From: an uncultured Aquimarina sp.
Lineage (GTDB): Bacteria; Bacteroidota; Bacteroidia; Flavobacteriales; Flavobacteriaceae
Assembly (NCBI GenBank): GCA_947496705.1
Contig: CANMDW010000004.1
Location: forward strand, 248,001-312,000
Direction of reading: 5' to 3'
DNA: 64,000 nt
Part shown: positions 9,058-16,263 of the stretch, one piece after another
How the letters are laid out: every line of letters starts with the position of its first letter
Numbering within the stretch: the stretch's first letter is position 1
The notes under the pieces: model-generated
What the model was told of the DNA's origin: nothing
The model's input: the letters and a program-made list of their open reading frames with translations, nothing else
The model's database searches: none
Position numbers and translations under genes: made by a program

Positions 9058-9137
9058 ACCTGCTTTATGCATTAGAAAATGTCATATTTATTGTATCTGA
9101 AAGCTTCATCACGAAGTTCTAATGCATAAAACGGGTT
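9057..9137. repeat. 21-bp inverted repeat immediately after the M23 gene
   Basis: 9057-9077 and 9117-9137 are inverse copies (19 of 21 positions) around a ~39-nt loop. The left arm starts inside the stop codon. It may be the first part of a double terminator, because two further hairpins follow at 9186 and 9285. Confidence 0.5.
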
Positions 9138-9185
9138 AAACACATTACGTTTTCTTATAATAAAGTTTAAGTTTTAATAAATAAA

Positions 9186-9220
9186 TAAACCCTGCAGATC
9201 TCAGAGACCTGCAGGGTTTA
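9186..9220. terminator. Strong hairpin terminator
   Basis: TAAACCCTGCAG at 9186-9197 is perfectly repeated in inverse at 9209-9220 with an 11-nt loop. The stem is G+C-rich at its apex and A/T-rich at its base, typical of bidirectional intrinsic terminators in this group. Confidence 0.7.
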
Positions 9221-9284
9221 TAATGAATATGATTTTTGATAGGTAATTGAATACATATCGCACTCTATTTCAATTCAAAAAATA

Positions 9285-9310
9285 AGAGGGTGTTTTGATT
9301 TTCACCCTCT
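9285..9310. terminator. Second hairpin after the M23 gene
   Basis: AGAGGGTG (9285-9292) pairs with CACCCTCT (9303-9310), followed by ATTTTC. A compact stem-loop in a non-coding stretch; possibly an additional terminator. Confidence 0.5.
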
Positions 9311-9848
9311 ATTTTCTTCACTTAATGGTATCAAAAAATTAACATGAAATACTCCCCAGACAAAGTCTGATACACATATAATCTAAGTCTGGGCACTGAT
9401 CGTAGCATTTTTGTACCTGTTGCTCGCATGTTGTGTGATGATTTCTTCCGCGAATAGCATTTTTTTCTTTAGGTGAAAGCACTTAAAAATGTAGTGCTTT
9501 TAATTTTTTAATTGTACTCATAATACTAGTTTTAAGGTGATTTTCTAATAAAATTCGTTTTATTCTTTTCTAAATATAATCCTCCATTCCTATACTAAAA
9601 CCTTAAAATGAGTGAATGGTATGTTTTTCTGAATACATGGATATTTCCAAATTTTTAAAGAAGCTACAAAAAATCCATTCATACAACAATTTGTACCATC
9701 TACTAAAATAACCATACCATTCAATAGAGTTTTATACCAATGAAGTATAAAAAAGTATATATTCCATACGTATAATTGTACAAAAGTCATCCCATAAGGA
9801 GGATGTACATTTAAAATTAACATTGTTAAACCTAATAAATCAAGTATC
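9311..9848. other. Non-coding stretch before the first Cys-rich peptide gene
   Basis: About 540 bp with no supported gene. The only structure seen is an inverted 10-bp pair (GAATGGTATG near 9614, CATACCATTC near 9712) spanning ~110 bp. A minus-strand open frame here (9590-9850) has no recognisable features and is not called. The promoter and leader of the small peptide gene at 9849 must lie in this stretch. Confidence 0.5.
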
Positions 9849-10028
9849 ATGAAAACTCATCTTTTAAAAATAAACGGGGTTACAGTTCTGTCTCGAGAAC
9901 ATCAACGTCAAATCACAGGAAAGGAAAATGTAGATCTTTCGCTATGCGATTGCGCCTGTGACGGATCGGTAACAGGGCCCAAGTATTGTGAAGATTACAT
10001 TTCTTGTCCTCAGGATTATACATGTTGA
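9849..10028 (+). CDS. Cys-rich peptide with bacteriocin-type leader (type 1, copy 1)
   Basis: A 59-residue peptide. The N-terminal ~25 residues look like a bacteriocin/RiPP leader of the Bacteroidota kind (LKINGVTVLSREHQRQITGK), with the likely cleavage point after G24 where a double-Gly is usual (here Gly-Lys). The core has six cysteines (C33, C35, C37, C47, C53, C59). It is clearly related to the 57-residue peptide at 12697: both have LSRExQRQITGK, then DLSLCxC and TGPxYC. No modifying enzyme or peptidase/ABC transporter gene is next to it. It could be a disulfide-bonded or modified peptide natural product, or a small secreted peptide of another role. Confidence 0.7.
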   Translation: MKTHLLKINGVTVLSREHQRQITGKENVDLSLCDCACDGSVTGPKYCEDYISCPQDYTC

Positions 10029-10274
10029 GGGAAACTTTAGCATATAACATCCATTTAGACTTTTCATCATAACGTAATACTGCCATGCTTCTTAGAAAGG
10101 CTTTATCAGGCAGTAAAAATCTACTTATATAGTCAGATCCATCTTTTCGTTTTCAGAGGAAAAGTTTAAATGTGTTTATAAGAACAATAATACCTAAGTG
10201 TATATACCGAATTCATATAGGAATATTATTTTTCCATTCCCAACTCATAGATGAAAACTAAATCGTAAAGTGTT

Positions 10275-12596
10275 ATGAAAATTACTACCACCCTTTGGTG
10301 TATGATTTTTTTATTATATACCACTACTACCCTTGCTCAAAATACCCTCGAGGCAGGTCCGGACATCCTTACAGGAGATGGTTCAGGCGTTCAAAACTGG
10401 GGAGATAACGTAACATTACAGGCGTTCAAAATCGATGGCAGTCCCGGAATAGTCAAACTGGATTCAAGGCGCAAAGACGAAGGATTTGGAGTTCAGGGCG
10501 CCCGCTGGGGCCAGATAGATTATTATCAGGATTATCAGGGACAACGCGTAGATACCAGTGAGAAGATTGTTATTGATTTTAACGGTCCCGTGATCAATGT
10601 TGTGCTCAGGGTCGGTATGATGGGTATCAATGAAGGGGTGGGTCCTGTTGATGAGACAGGCAAGTGGACAGGCTATGACCAAAATGGAATAGTAGTTGCC
10701 AGTGGAGTCTTTGGTCCGGAAGATAGTGATCTCGGGCCTGACGTGCAATCGTTTCCTGATAGTTATGGGGCATTTCCTTTTACATTACATGCCGATGTTC
10801 CTCTTTATAGTCTGGCTATAGAAGCTACTGCTTTTGATTATGGCAGAGGTGAGCCTAAATATGTACGTAACTATGATAATGAAAGCGGAAATACTGAAAA
10901 TAATTCTGATTTTAATATAGGAGCAATTACCTATACCCGAAGCGGAACGGCACCTACTAACTCACCTCCCGTAGCCAATAATGACAATGACGGCCCTGTG
11001 AGAGAGGATATTGGAACTACAAGATTTTCGTACGATGTGTTTCTTGCCAACGATACTGATGCCGATGGAGATACCCTGCGCATTACTTCTTTTGACTTTA
11101 GTAATTTTCCCGGAACCATAGAAGACAAAAGATCTGATAGAGTAATAGAATTTAGGACTGCAGTAAATTTTAACGGTGACATTACTATTCCGTATACAAT
11201 TACAGATGGAATAGCTACTGCTACGGCAATAATTACATTAACCATTTCTGACACCGCAGATGATATGGATATAGGGGCAGATGGCCCGTTTACAACAAAT
11301 AAAAATGAACCGTTGACCATAGCAGCCAGCGAGTTATTGGCAAATGATACCTCGATAACCTATTTGGGGAGCCCTGTTGAAATTGTGCTAGTGTCTGTGG
11401 GAAATGCTATAAACGGCTCTGCAATCGTTCAGGGAGACAATATTGTTTTTACACCGGCGTATAATTTTGCAGGTCAGGCATCTTTTACCTACTCGGTTCT
11501 TGTAATGAATAACAGCGGTTTTGGTGGTCCCACACCGGTAAATGAAGGAACTTCTGCTCCTATCCTTATTACGGTAGAAGGAGATAGTACACCACCCATT
11601 TCTATTAATCAAAATGCAGTTTTGGTATCAAAAGCAAATGAAAATTTAACCCTTCAGGTAAATGCCAAAAAGAACAGAACCAGTGCCATTGTAGAAGCCT
11701 GTGATGGGCAGGGACAAGTCTGGACGATCTCTGACCGGGGCAATGGGTTTCATAAAATTAGTAATGATTTTGCCAGTAAAGCCATAGAAGCCTGGCAATC
11801 CAACCCATCAAACGGCGATGATGTCACTATTTTTTCTTCTAATGATAAAGACTGGCAGCAATGGGAAATTATAGACGTAGGGAGTGGTTATCTGAAGATC
11901 AAAGGAAAATATAATCAGCGGTTTATGACTTTTTCCGATGGAAATGCCGTGATGCTTGATGAAAATGGTCAGGATAATCAGCTATGGAAACTATTAGATC
12001 CAGCTACTAACTGTGACGACTTAAATAACCCTCCTGTTGCTGGAGATGACGGGGCCACTTCGGGCGACCCTGATTATACATTGATACTGGGAGAGACTTT
12101 AGTGATTCCCTTTACTCAATTATTGGCTAATGACTTTGATCTTGATGGAGATCCTTTAATAATTACTGCTGTACAACCTCAACGAAAAGGAAATGTTGTG
12201 ATTGTAGGAGACACTGTTGAATTTACGGGAACCAGTGCAGGGCCTGCTGCTTTATTTACCTATACGCTAAGCGATGGAAGAGGTGGTACAGATACAGGTT
12301 TTGTTCTTTTAAATATATTAGCTCCTGCAGACGGTCATTTGAGAACTAAACCATCATCAACATTCTTGTATCCAACATTTGTTAAAGATATAATCTATGT
12401 ATTCACGGAAGCTAAGAATAAAGAACAAACATTAACCCTTACTATATATAATTATTCCGGTGGTTTCGTAAAAAAAATGACTGCAAATGAGATACAACAA
12501 AATACCTTTGATATCAGTGATTTACAGCCTGGAGGGTATATTGTACACCTTGTTACCAATAAAAGGCGTTCTATTCATAAAATTATGAAGCATTGA
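10275..12596 (+). CDS. T9SS-secreted multidomain protein with Ig/cadherin-like repeats and ricin-type lectin domain
   Basis: 773 residues. Signal peptide 1-22 (TTTTLAQ); an N-terminal beta domain (~25-225) with no recognised family; two cadherin/VCBS-like repeats (~230-325 with FLANDTDADGDTLRITSF, ~330-435 with ELLANDTS); a ricin-type beta-trefoil region (~455-575; QQWEIIDVGSGYLKIKGKYN, GQDNQLWKLL); a third VCBS-like repeat (~582-680; LLANDFDLDGDPLIITAVQP); and a C-terminal T9SS sorting domain (~695-773). The QxW motifs of the trefoil point to carbohydrate binding. No catalytic site is recognised, so it is probably a surface adhesin or lectin. It lies between the two type-1 Cys-rich peptide genes and may have inserted between, or travelled with, that pair. 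Confidence 0.8.
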   Translation: MKITTTLWCMIFLLYTTTTLAQNTLEAGPDILTGDGSGVQNWGDNVTLQAFKIDGSPGIVKLDSRRKDEGFGVQGARWGQIDYYQDYQGQRVDTSEKIVIDFNGPVINVVLRVGMMGINEGVGPVDETGKWTGYDQNGIVVASGVFGPEDSDLGPDVQSFPDSYGAFPFTLHADVPLYSLAIEATAFDYGRGEPKYVRNYDNESGNTENNSDFNIGAITYTRSGTAPTNSPPVANNDNDGPVREDIGTTRFSYDVFLANDTDADGDTLRITSFDFSNFPGTIEDKRSDRVIEFRTAVNFNGDITIPYTITDGIATATAIITLTISDTADDMDIGADGPFTTNKNEPLTIAASELLANDTSITYLGSPVEIVLVSVGNAINGSAIVQGDNIVFTPAYNFAGQASFTYSVLVMNNSGFGGPTPVNEGTSAPILITVEGDSTPPISINQNAVLVSKANENLTLQVNAKKNRTSAIVEACDGQGQVWTISDRGNGFHKISNDFASKAIEAWQSNPSNGDDVTIFSSNDKDWQQWEIIDVGSGYLKIKGKYNQRFMTFSDGNAVMLDENGQDNQLWKLLDPATNCDDLNNPPVAGDDGATSGDPDYTLILGETLVIPFTQLLANDFDLDGDPLIITAVQPQRKGNVVIVGDTVEFTGTSAGPAALFTYTLSDGRGGTDTGFVLLNILAPADGHLRTKPSSTFLYPTFVKDIIYVFTEAKNKEQTLTLTIYNYSGGFVKKMTANEIQQNTFDISDLQPGGYIVHLVTNKRRSIHKIMKH

Positions 12597-12696
12597 ACAG
12601 TAAAACACAAACAAAACACTATGCTTTATTAATTGGTAATAAGATCTGTAATAAAGTCCACAAATTCAGAATTATTAATTTTTTAAAACTCATTAT

Positions 12697-12870
12697 ATGA
12701 AAACGAACCTGAAAGTTAACGGAGCGACTATTCTTTCCAGAGAACGTCAACGTCAAATTACTGGAAAAGCAGCTATAGATCTTTCATTGTGCGGTTGTAA
12801 CGAATATGGAGGATACACAGGCCCTGAATACTGTAGAAATTTTATCAATTGCACCCGGCCGCCTTTCTAA
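12697..12870 (+). CDS. Cys-rich peptide with bacteriocin-type leader (type 1, copy 2)
   Basis: A 57-residue paralog of the peptide at 9849. Leader LKVNGATILSRERQRQITGK, with predicted processing near G23/K24; core begins AAIDLSLCGC and has four cysteines (C32, C34, C46, C52), two fewer than copy 1. The leader is as conserved as the core start (DLSLCxC, TGPEYC), as expected for peptides handled by the same export or processing machinery. ATG at 12697 is the only sensible start. The 314 bp downstream to the next peptide gene show no gene; an imperfect hairpin (GTATGG...CCATAC) near 13026-13055 is the only structure there. Confidence 0.7.
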   Translation: MKTNLKVNGATILSRERQRQITGKAAIDLSLCGCNEYGGYTGPEYCRNFINCTRPPF

Positions 12871-13184
12871 ACAACGGTTTGAGTATTCAAAGTACAATTA
12901 TTAATGTATGTCGTTTAAAAGCTTTTTATTTTTCGCACCTGTTTTCTAGTATAGCAACTCGTGGTAATCTGCAAACAAGATTTTGAACATGTTTTGATTG
13001 TCAAAGTAAATGGGAGACAAAAGTTGTATGGGGTACCAGATCTTACGTGTACCATACATGATGTATTTTTTACCAAATACTACCTATATGTAACCATTCA
13101 ATAAATTTAACAGCTAAACCACCAACAAACTTATTAACTTATTTGCTTAATCAAATTTCAGTAACATCAAAAATCATATAAACT

Positions 13185-13355
13185 ATGCTACAAAAAATTA
13201 TAAATTTAGAGGGAGTTGAGAAACTTAGTAGAGCGCAACAAGATCAAGTCAACGGCCAAAGTGGATGTTGTCATGACTGGGAATGTTTTACCGATGCAGA
13301 TTGTAACGACCCTGAACAGTGTTGTTCATTCGGAGAATGTCTTTATTTTATGTAA
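13185..13355 (+). CDS. Cys-rich knottin-like peptide with bacteriocin-type leader (type 2, copy 1)
   Basis: 56 residues: leader MLQKIINLEGVEKLSRAQQD followed by QVNG, then a core with seven cysteines (C28, C29, C34, C40, C46, C47, C52). The LEGVxxLSxxxQxxxNG leader is the type found on Bacteroidota bacteriocin-like peptides, with processing after NG. The core segment CFTDADC-x5-CC-x4-C shares its TDADC motif and loop lengths with the next peptide, 16 bp downstream, so the two are tandem paralogs and probably co-transcribed. Nothing nearby encodes a modification enzyme, so a disulfide-stabilised fold is the simplest prediction. Confidence 0.7.
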   Translation: MLQKIINLEGVEKLSRAQQDQVNGQSGCCHDWECFTDADCNDPEQCCSFGECLYFM

Positions 13356-13371
13356 AAAAACTAAAAGTATC

Positions 13372-13563
13372 ATGATCAATAAATTATTAACATTACAAGG
13401 AGTAGAATCGTTAAGTAAACAGACTCAAAAATCTATTAACGGGGGTATTGATATACAACCCTGCTCACCTCCAAAGTTTCCAGACTTTTGTAGTACAGAT
13501 GCAGATTGTTGTGATAGCGCACCAGACTGCGTAAGAGGGGTTTGTGGGTTTTGGATACCTTGA
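13372..13563 (+). CDS. Cys-rich knottin-like peptide with bacteriocin-type leader (type 2, copy 2)
   Basis: 63 residues from the ATG at 13372; the same frame is open further upstream, but that part overlaps the previous peptide gene and has no leader features. Leader MINKLLTLQGVESLSKQTQK then SINGG, a true double-glycine site at G24-G25, the same position as in its neighbour. The core has six cysteines (C31, C40, C46, C47, C53, C58) in the order C-C-CC-C-C, the framework of inhibitor-cystine-knot peptides, and shares C-x-TDADC with copy 1. The function could be antimicrobial, toxin or signal; the fold assignment rests on cysteine spacing only. Confidence 0.72.
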   Translation: MINKLLTLQGVESLSKQTQKSINGGIDIQPCSPPKFPDFCSTDADCCDSAPDCVRGVCGFWIP

Positions 13564-13581
13564 TCCATTTAAGCTATTAAT

Positions 13582-13750
13582 GAAGTGGTTTAAACTTTTT
13601 TTAATTTGCTATAAAAATACCCTTTTTCACTCAATCTTCGTTATTTACTGATCTCATAGCACTCCCGCTTACGGGATGAAATTTAAAAAACACTTCAATT
13701 GATCAAAAATTGTTATTTTTTGCTAGAATCGAAAAAGTTTAAACCACTTC
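13582..13750. repeat. MITE-like element with 19-bp perfect terminal inverted repeats
   Basis: GAAGTGGTTTAAACTTTTT at 13582-13600 is perfectly inverted at 13732-13750. The ~130-bp interior is non-coding and contains a small hairpin (TCCCG...CGGGA near 13668). It lies between the Cys-rich peptides and module A. Its layout is like the elements at 597-750 and 20811-20993, though the sequence differs. Confidence 0.6.
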
Positions 13751-13787
13751 AATATTAAGAATCATACAAACCACTATTTTTTAGACT

Positions 13788-13955
13788 ATGACTCAGCTAC
13801 AATTTTTATTAAAACACGCAAGGCACACCCTAGAACAGGCAAAAGTGTCAATAAATGCATTAGTACTAGAAAATCAACTGATTCAAACACCTGAAATAAA
13901 AAGGCCTTTGCATCATAAACACGGGTACTCCCATATGATTAAGGAAAAAAATTAA
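13788..13955 (+). CDS. Small protein with the shared N-terminal cargo helix
   Basis: 55 residues (MTQLQFLLKHARHTLEQAK...). Not recognised as a family. It is believable as a gene because its first ~22 residues match the N-terminal helix of the much larger proteins at 13978, 32712, 33713 and 35156: hydrophobic-Leu, nine residues, then Ala/Ser-Lys/Arg (here L7-L8 ... A18-K19), with matching hydrophobic positions. It ends 22 bp before the start of the 13978 gene, so the two form a likely transcription unit. It may be a free copy of the helix with a short His-rich tail (PLHHKHGYSH), or a decayed cargo gene. Confidence 0.5.
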   Translation: MTQLQFLLKHARHTLEQAKVSINALVLENQLIQTPEIKRPLHHKHGYSHMIKEKN

Positions 13956-13977
13956 AAACTATAAAAACACAGAAATT

Positions 13978-14796
13978 ATGAGTGAAACAGCATCAAAATT
14001 ATTAAGCGCATCAAGTATAATTCAGTCTGCAAAAGTAAAATTGAAAACCGTAGTAGATGATGTAGGTAGATTTAATGATGTAGATGGGAGTGAAGAGAAT
14101 ATACATGGTTTTGATGCCGCTGCCGTAGATGGAGATGATACCCTTTTTGGGTATGCAGGTACCGATGAAAATGGAAATCATGTTATTGGAGGAGGTTTTT
14201 TAGATGTAGAAAGATCCGAAGGAGGATTAAAAGGTGTTGAAGTACTAACAGCCAATGGGGAAATAGAATATGATGGAAATGGAGAAATAATCTACCTTGA
14301 AGGAGAAGCTAATGGAGTAGAATTTGATTTTGGTCCTTTTTTGACTGACCAGGTTAATCTTACTGTTTTTGGAAAAGCAACAGGTAATGTTGGAATAGGA
14401 CAAGATCGAGCAGGGGCATACGGAACTTTAAGTGTAATGGAAATTACGTTTGCAAATGGCGAACCAAGCGCTAATAACAATAATGATATAGGCGTTACCG
14501 CAGGCCTGGCCTTAGGAATAGGATTCGGATTGAACCTTGTATATGGTGATCCTGATGGTGATGGTATTAGAAATATAGGGTTTGAAGGAGCATATGGGCC
14601 TGTTAGTGGCGGATTTACTTCTGAGTGGTTAGGAAGACAAGTAGTAGAATTGGATAACACTGCAATAGCAGCGTATAATGATATTGCAGAAACTGCTGCA
14701 GATGTTACTAGCGGAGCAGCTTCTAGCGTAATAAATGCCGCCGCGGGAGGCGTTAAAAGTTTAACCGGAACAATACCAGGAATACCTTGGGGATAA
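13978..14796 (+). CDS. Gly/Ala-rich putative cargo protein of module A
   Basis: 272 residues, acidic, without a signal peptide. Residues 1-25 (MSETASKLLSASSIIQSAKV) form the amphipathic helix shared with other putative cargo. The middle is rich in Gly, Asp and Asn and reads as beta-structure (DVDGSEENIHGFDAAAVDGD; GDPDGDGIRNIGFEGAYGPV). The C-terminal ~45 residues are Ala-rich and end SLTGTIPGIPWG, matching the end of the module B protein at 35156 (ELTGRIPKMPW). A DcrB-like gene follows 33 bp downstream, as in module B. I do not recognise an enzymatic domain. Placement beside a DcrB/DUF1795-type protein suggests an exported effector or structural cargo with a dedicated partner; this is inference. 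Confidence 0.6.
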   Translation: MSETASKLLSASSIIQSAKVKLKTVVDDVGRFNDVDGSEENIHGFDAAAVDGDDTLFGYAGTDENGNHVIGGGFLDVERSEGGLKGVEVLTANGEIEYDGNGEIIYLEGEANGVEFDFGPFLTDQVNLTVFGKATGNVGIGQDRAGAYGTLSVMEITFANGEPSANNNNDIGVTAGLALGIGFGLNLVYGDPDGDGIRNIGFEGAYGPVSGGFTSEWLGRQVVELDNTAIAAYNDIAETAADVTSGAASSVINAAAGGVKSLTGTIPGIPWG

Positions 14797-14829
14797 ATCA
14801 AAAGAATGAAATTTTAAACCTAAGAAATC

Positions 14830-15297
14830 ATGACAACAATAGAAAATACTGAATTAAAAGTTATTCAATACAAACGGTCAGGCTATACCGTTTCGGTACC
14901 AGAAAACTGGAAAGTAGAATTAATAGATGAACAGCGTACGGCTTTTATCGGTCCTAAAGTTGGGAAGCTACAAATGGGGTTTTATATTACTTTAGTGCCC
15001 AAAGAAGGAAAAACCTATCTCGATGCAGCACAACGAATCAAAGCAAAACAAGAGCTAGAACCTCATTATAAATTACTTGAAGAAAATAATATCTCTAATC
15101 AATCTAAAGCATTAATGAGAAGAGCTTGTTGGTATCATGAAGGTACAGATATGATGTTGTTTGTACGTGAAATTTTTACAGAACATCAAGATCAAGTATA
15201 TATACTGTCGTGTTCGATACCTAACAATGATGATCTTTCCTTTTTGGATGCTGCTACTGTGGAGATGATGGGGTCGTTTATGTTTTTAAAGGAATAA
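14830..15297 (+). CDS. DcrB/DUF1795-like small protein of module A (putative cargo partner)
   Basis: 155 residues, no signal peptide. Starts SGYTVSVPENWKVELIDEQR, the typical opening of PsbP/DcrB-like folds, and keeps blocks shared with the two module B copies: GPKVGKLQMGFYIT, YLDAAQR, MRRACWYHEGTDMMLFVREI, ILSCSIPN. DUF1795 (DcrB family) includes the Eag chaperones, which hold effectors before type VI secretion. An adaptor or chaperone role for the adjacent 13978 product is therefore a reasonable idea, but an immunity role fits as well. No type VI structural gene is present in the window. Confidence 0.6.
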   Translation: MTTIENTELKVIQYKRSGYTVSVPENWKVELIDEQRTAFIGPKVGKLQMGFYITLVPKEGKTYLDAAQRIKAKQELEPHYKLLEENNISNQSKALMRRACWYHEGTDMMLFVREIFTEHQDQVYILSCSIPNNDDLSFLDAATVEMMGSFMFLKE

Positions 15298-15368
15298 GCT
15301 ACAGTAACAGACCTCCCCTTCCTTGTCTTTCCAAAAAGCTAAGAGACTGATATGTCAAATACGCAAAA

Positions 15369-15530
15369 ATGAAAAATATAATCATAGCAGTAATGATATC
15401 AATCAGTATATCATTAGGTACTGTACAACAGGGAGATAAAAAAGAAACAAAAAAAGGCTGGACAACTACCATAGCTGTTGGAGTAAATGCTATAAACAAT
15501 CTAAGACCGCTACAAGGAGTTTTGTCTTAG
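15369..15530 (+). pseudogene. Truncated DUF3078-like outer-membrane beta-barrel remnant
   Basis: A 53-codon frame starting with a signal-like sequence (MKNIIIAVMISISISLGTVQ) followed by KKGWTTTIAVGVNAINNL, then a stop. This matches the start of the intact 345-residue barrel gene at 37470 (TKQGWTTELNVGLDFVSNLL), in the same place relative to the DcrB-like gene. The rest of the barrel is missing: the convergent response-regulator gene ends about 60 bp downstream. It is best read as the leftover of a deletion in module A. Confidence 0.65.
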
Positions 15531-15591
15531 TGTCCCTTATAGAGAAAAAAACATTAATTTTATTCAGACAGAGTTTAATTTACAGTCTTCT

Positions 15592-16248
15592 CTACCACAT
15601 TGCCAGGTCGTTTTCTACGGCATATTTTATAAGCCCTACCACACATACGGCACCGGTTTTTTGAAACATACTGCTGCGATGCGTTTCTATGGTACTGATA
15701 CTAAGGTTGAGGGTAGCAGCTATTTCTTTGTTAGAATATTCTTTGCAAATAAGTTTGAGGATTTCTCGCTCTCTTTTGGTTAATATGGCAGATTCTGGGT
15801 TTTTGGGCTTTTTTGCACTTATGATTTCCATCATTAGGGTAGTAATTTCACTACTGTAATAGGTGCCGCCATTAATGATTTTATCGATGGCTTCAAACAA
15901 TTCTTTTTTTCCTGATTTTTTGATAAGATACCCTTCGGCTTCTGCAGATAACACCTCGTCAACAAGTTCTTTTCCTTTTCTCATACTAAGCACCAATGTT
16001 GGGATGCAAGGCCTTATTTTTTTTACTGTTTTTATAAATTCTATACCATTCATTCCGGGAAGGCTAATATCTGTAATGATAAAATCAAAAGGTTCTTTTT
16101 TGAATAGTTCCAGGGCCTCTTCGGCGTTGGTAGCCTGCGCAGTAACTTTTATTTCTTTGTGTTTGTTTAATATAGACTTTACCCCTTCCATATACATGGG
16201 ATGATCATCGACTACCAATGTTTTTTTGACTGTTACATCTGTTTCCAT
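15592..16248 (-). CDS. NarL/LuxR-type response regulator of module A
   Basis: 218 residues. Receiver domain (~8-125) with VVDDHP and phospho-acceptor D60 in FIITDISLPGMNG; C-terminal LuxR helix-turn-helix (~152-213; LTKREREILKLICKEYSNKE, STIETHRSSMF). The gene starts 15 bp downstream of the TPR histidine kinase on the same strand, so they form a two-component pair. It is a close paralog of the regulator at 40434. A DNA-binding activator or repressor; likely targets include the module genes beside it. Confidence 0.9.
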   Translation of the reverse strand: METDVTVKKTLVVDDHPMYMEGVKSILNKHKEIKVTAQATNAEEALELFKKEPFDFIITDISLPGMNGIEFIKTVKKIRPCIPTLVLSMRKGKELVDEVLSAEAEGYLIKKSGKKELFEAIDKIINGGTYYSSEITTLMMEIISAKKPKNPESAILTKREREILKLICKEYSNKEIAATLNLSISTIETHRSSMFQKTGAVCVVGLIKYAVENDLAMW

Positions 16249-16263
16249 ACTATTTTCAGGGGG

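Noticed and set aside
9590..9850. Minus-strand open frame of 86 codons in the gap after the M23 gene
   Set aside because: No recognisable features and it covers the upstream region of the peptide gene at 9849.
13026..13055. Hairpin near GTATGGGGTAC...GTGTACCATAC between peptide genes
   Set aside because: Imperfect and without T-run or conserved context; too weak to call as terminator or riboswitch.
13216..13371. Upstream extension of the peptide gene at 13372
   Set aside because: The in-frame extension overlaps the preceding peptide gene and lacks leader features; the ATG at 13372 gives a leader that aligns with the neighbour.
9849..13563. Lanthipeptide or sactipeptide cluster
   Set aside because: No dehydratase, cyclase or radical-SAM gene in the window; only leader similarity and cysteines are seen, so no modified-peptide class is assigned.
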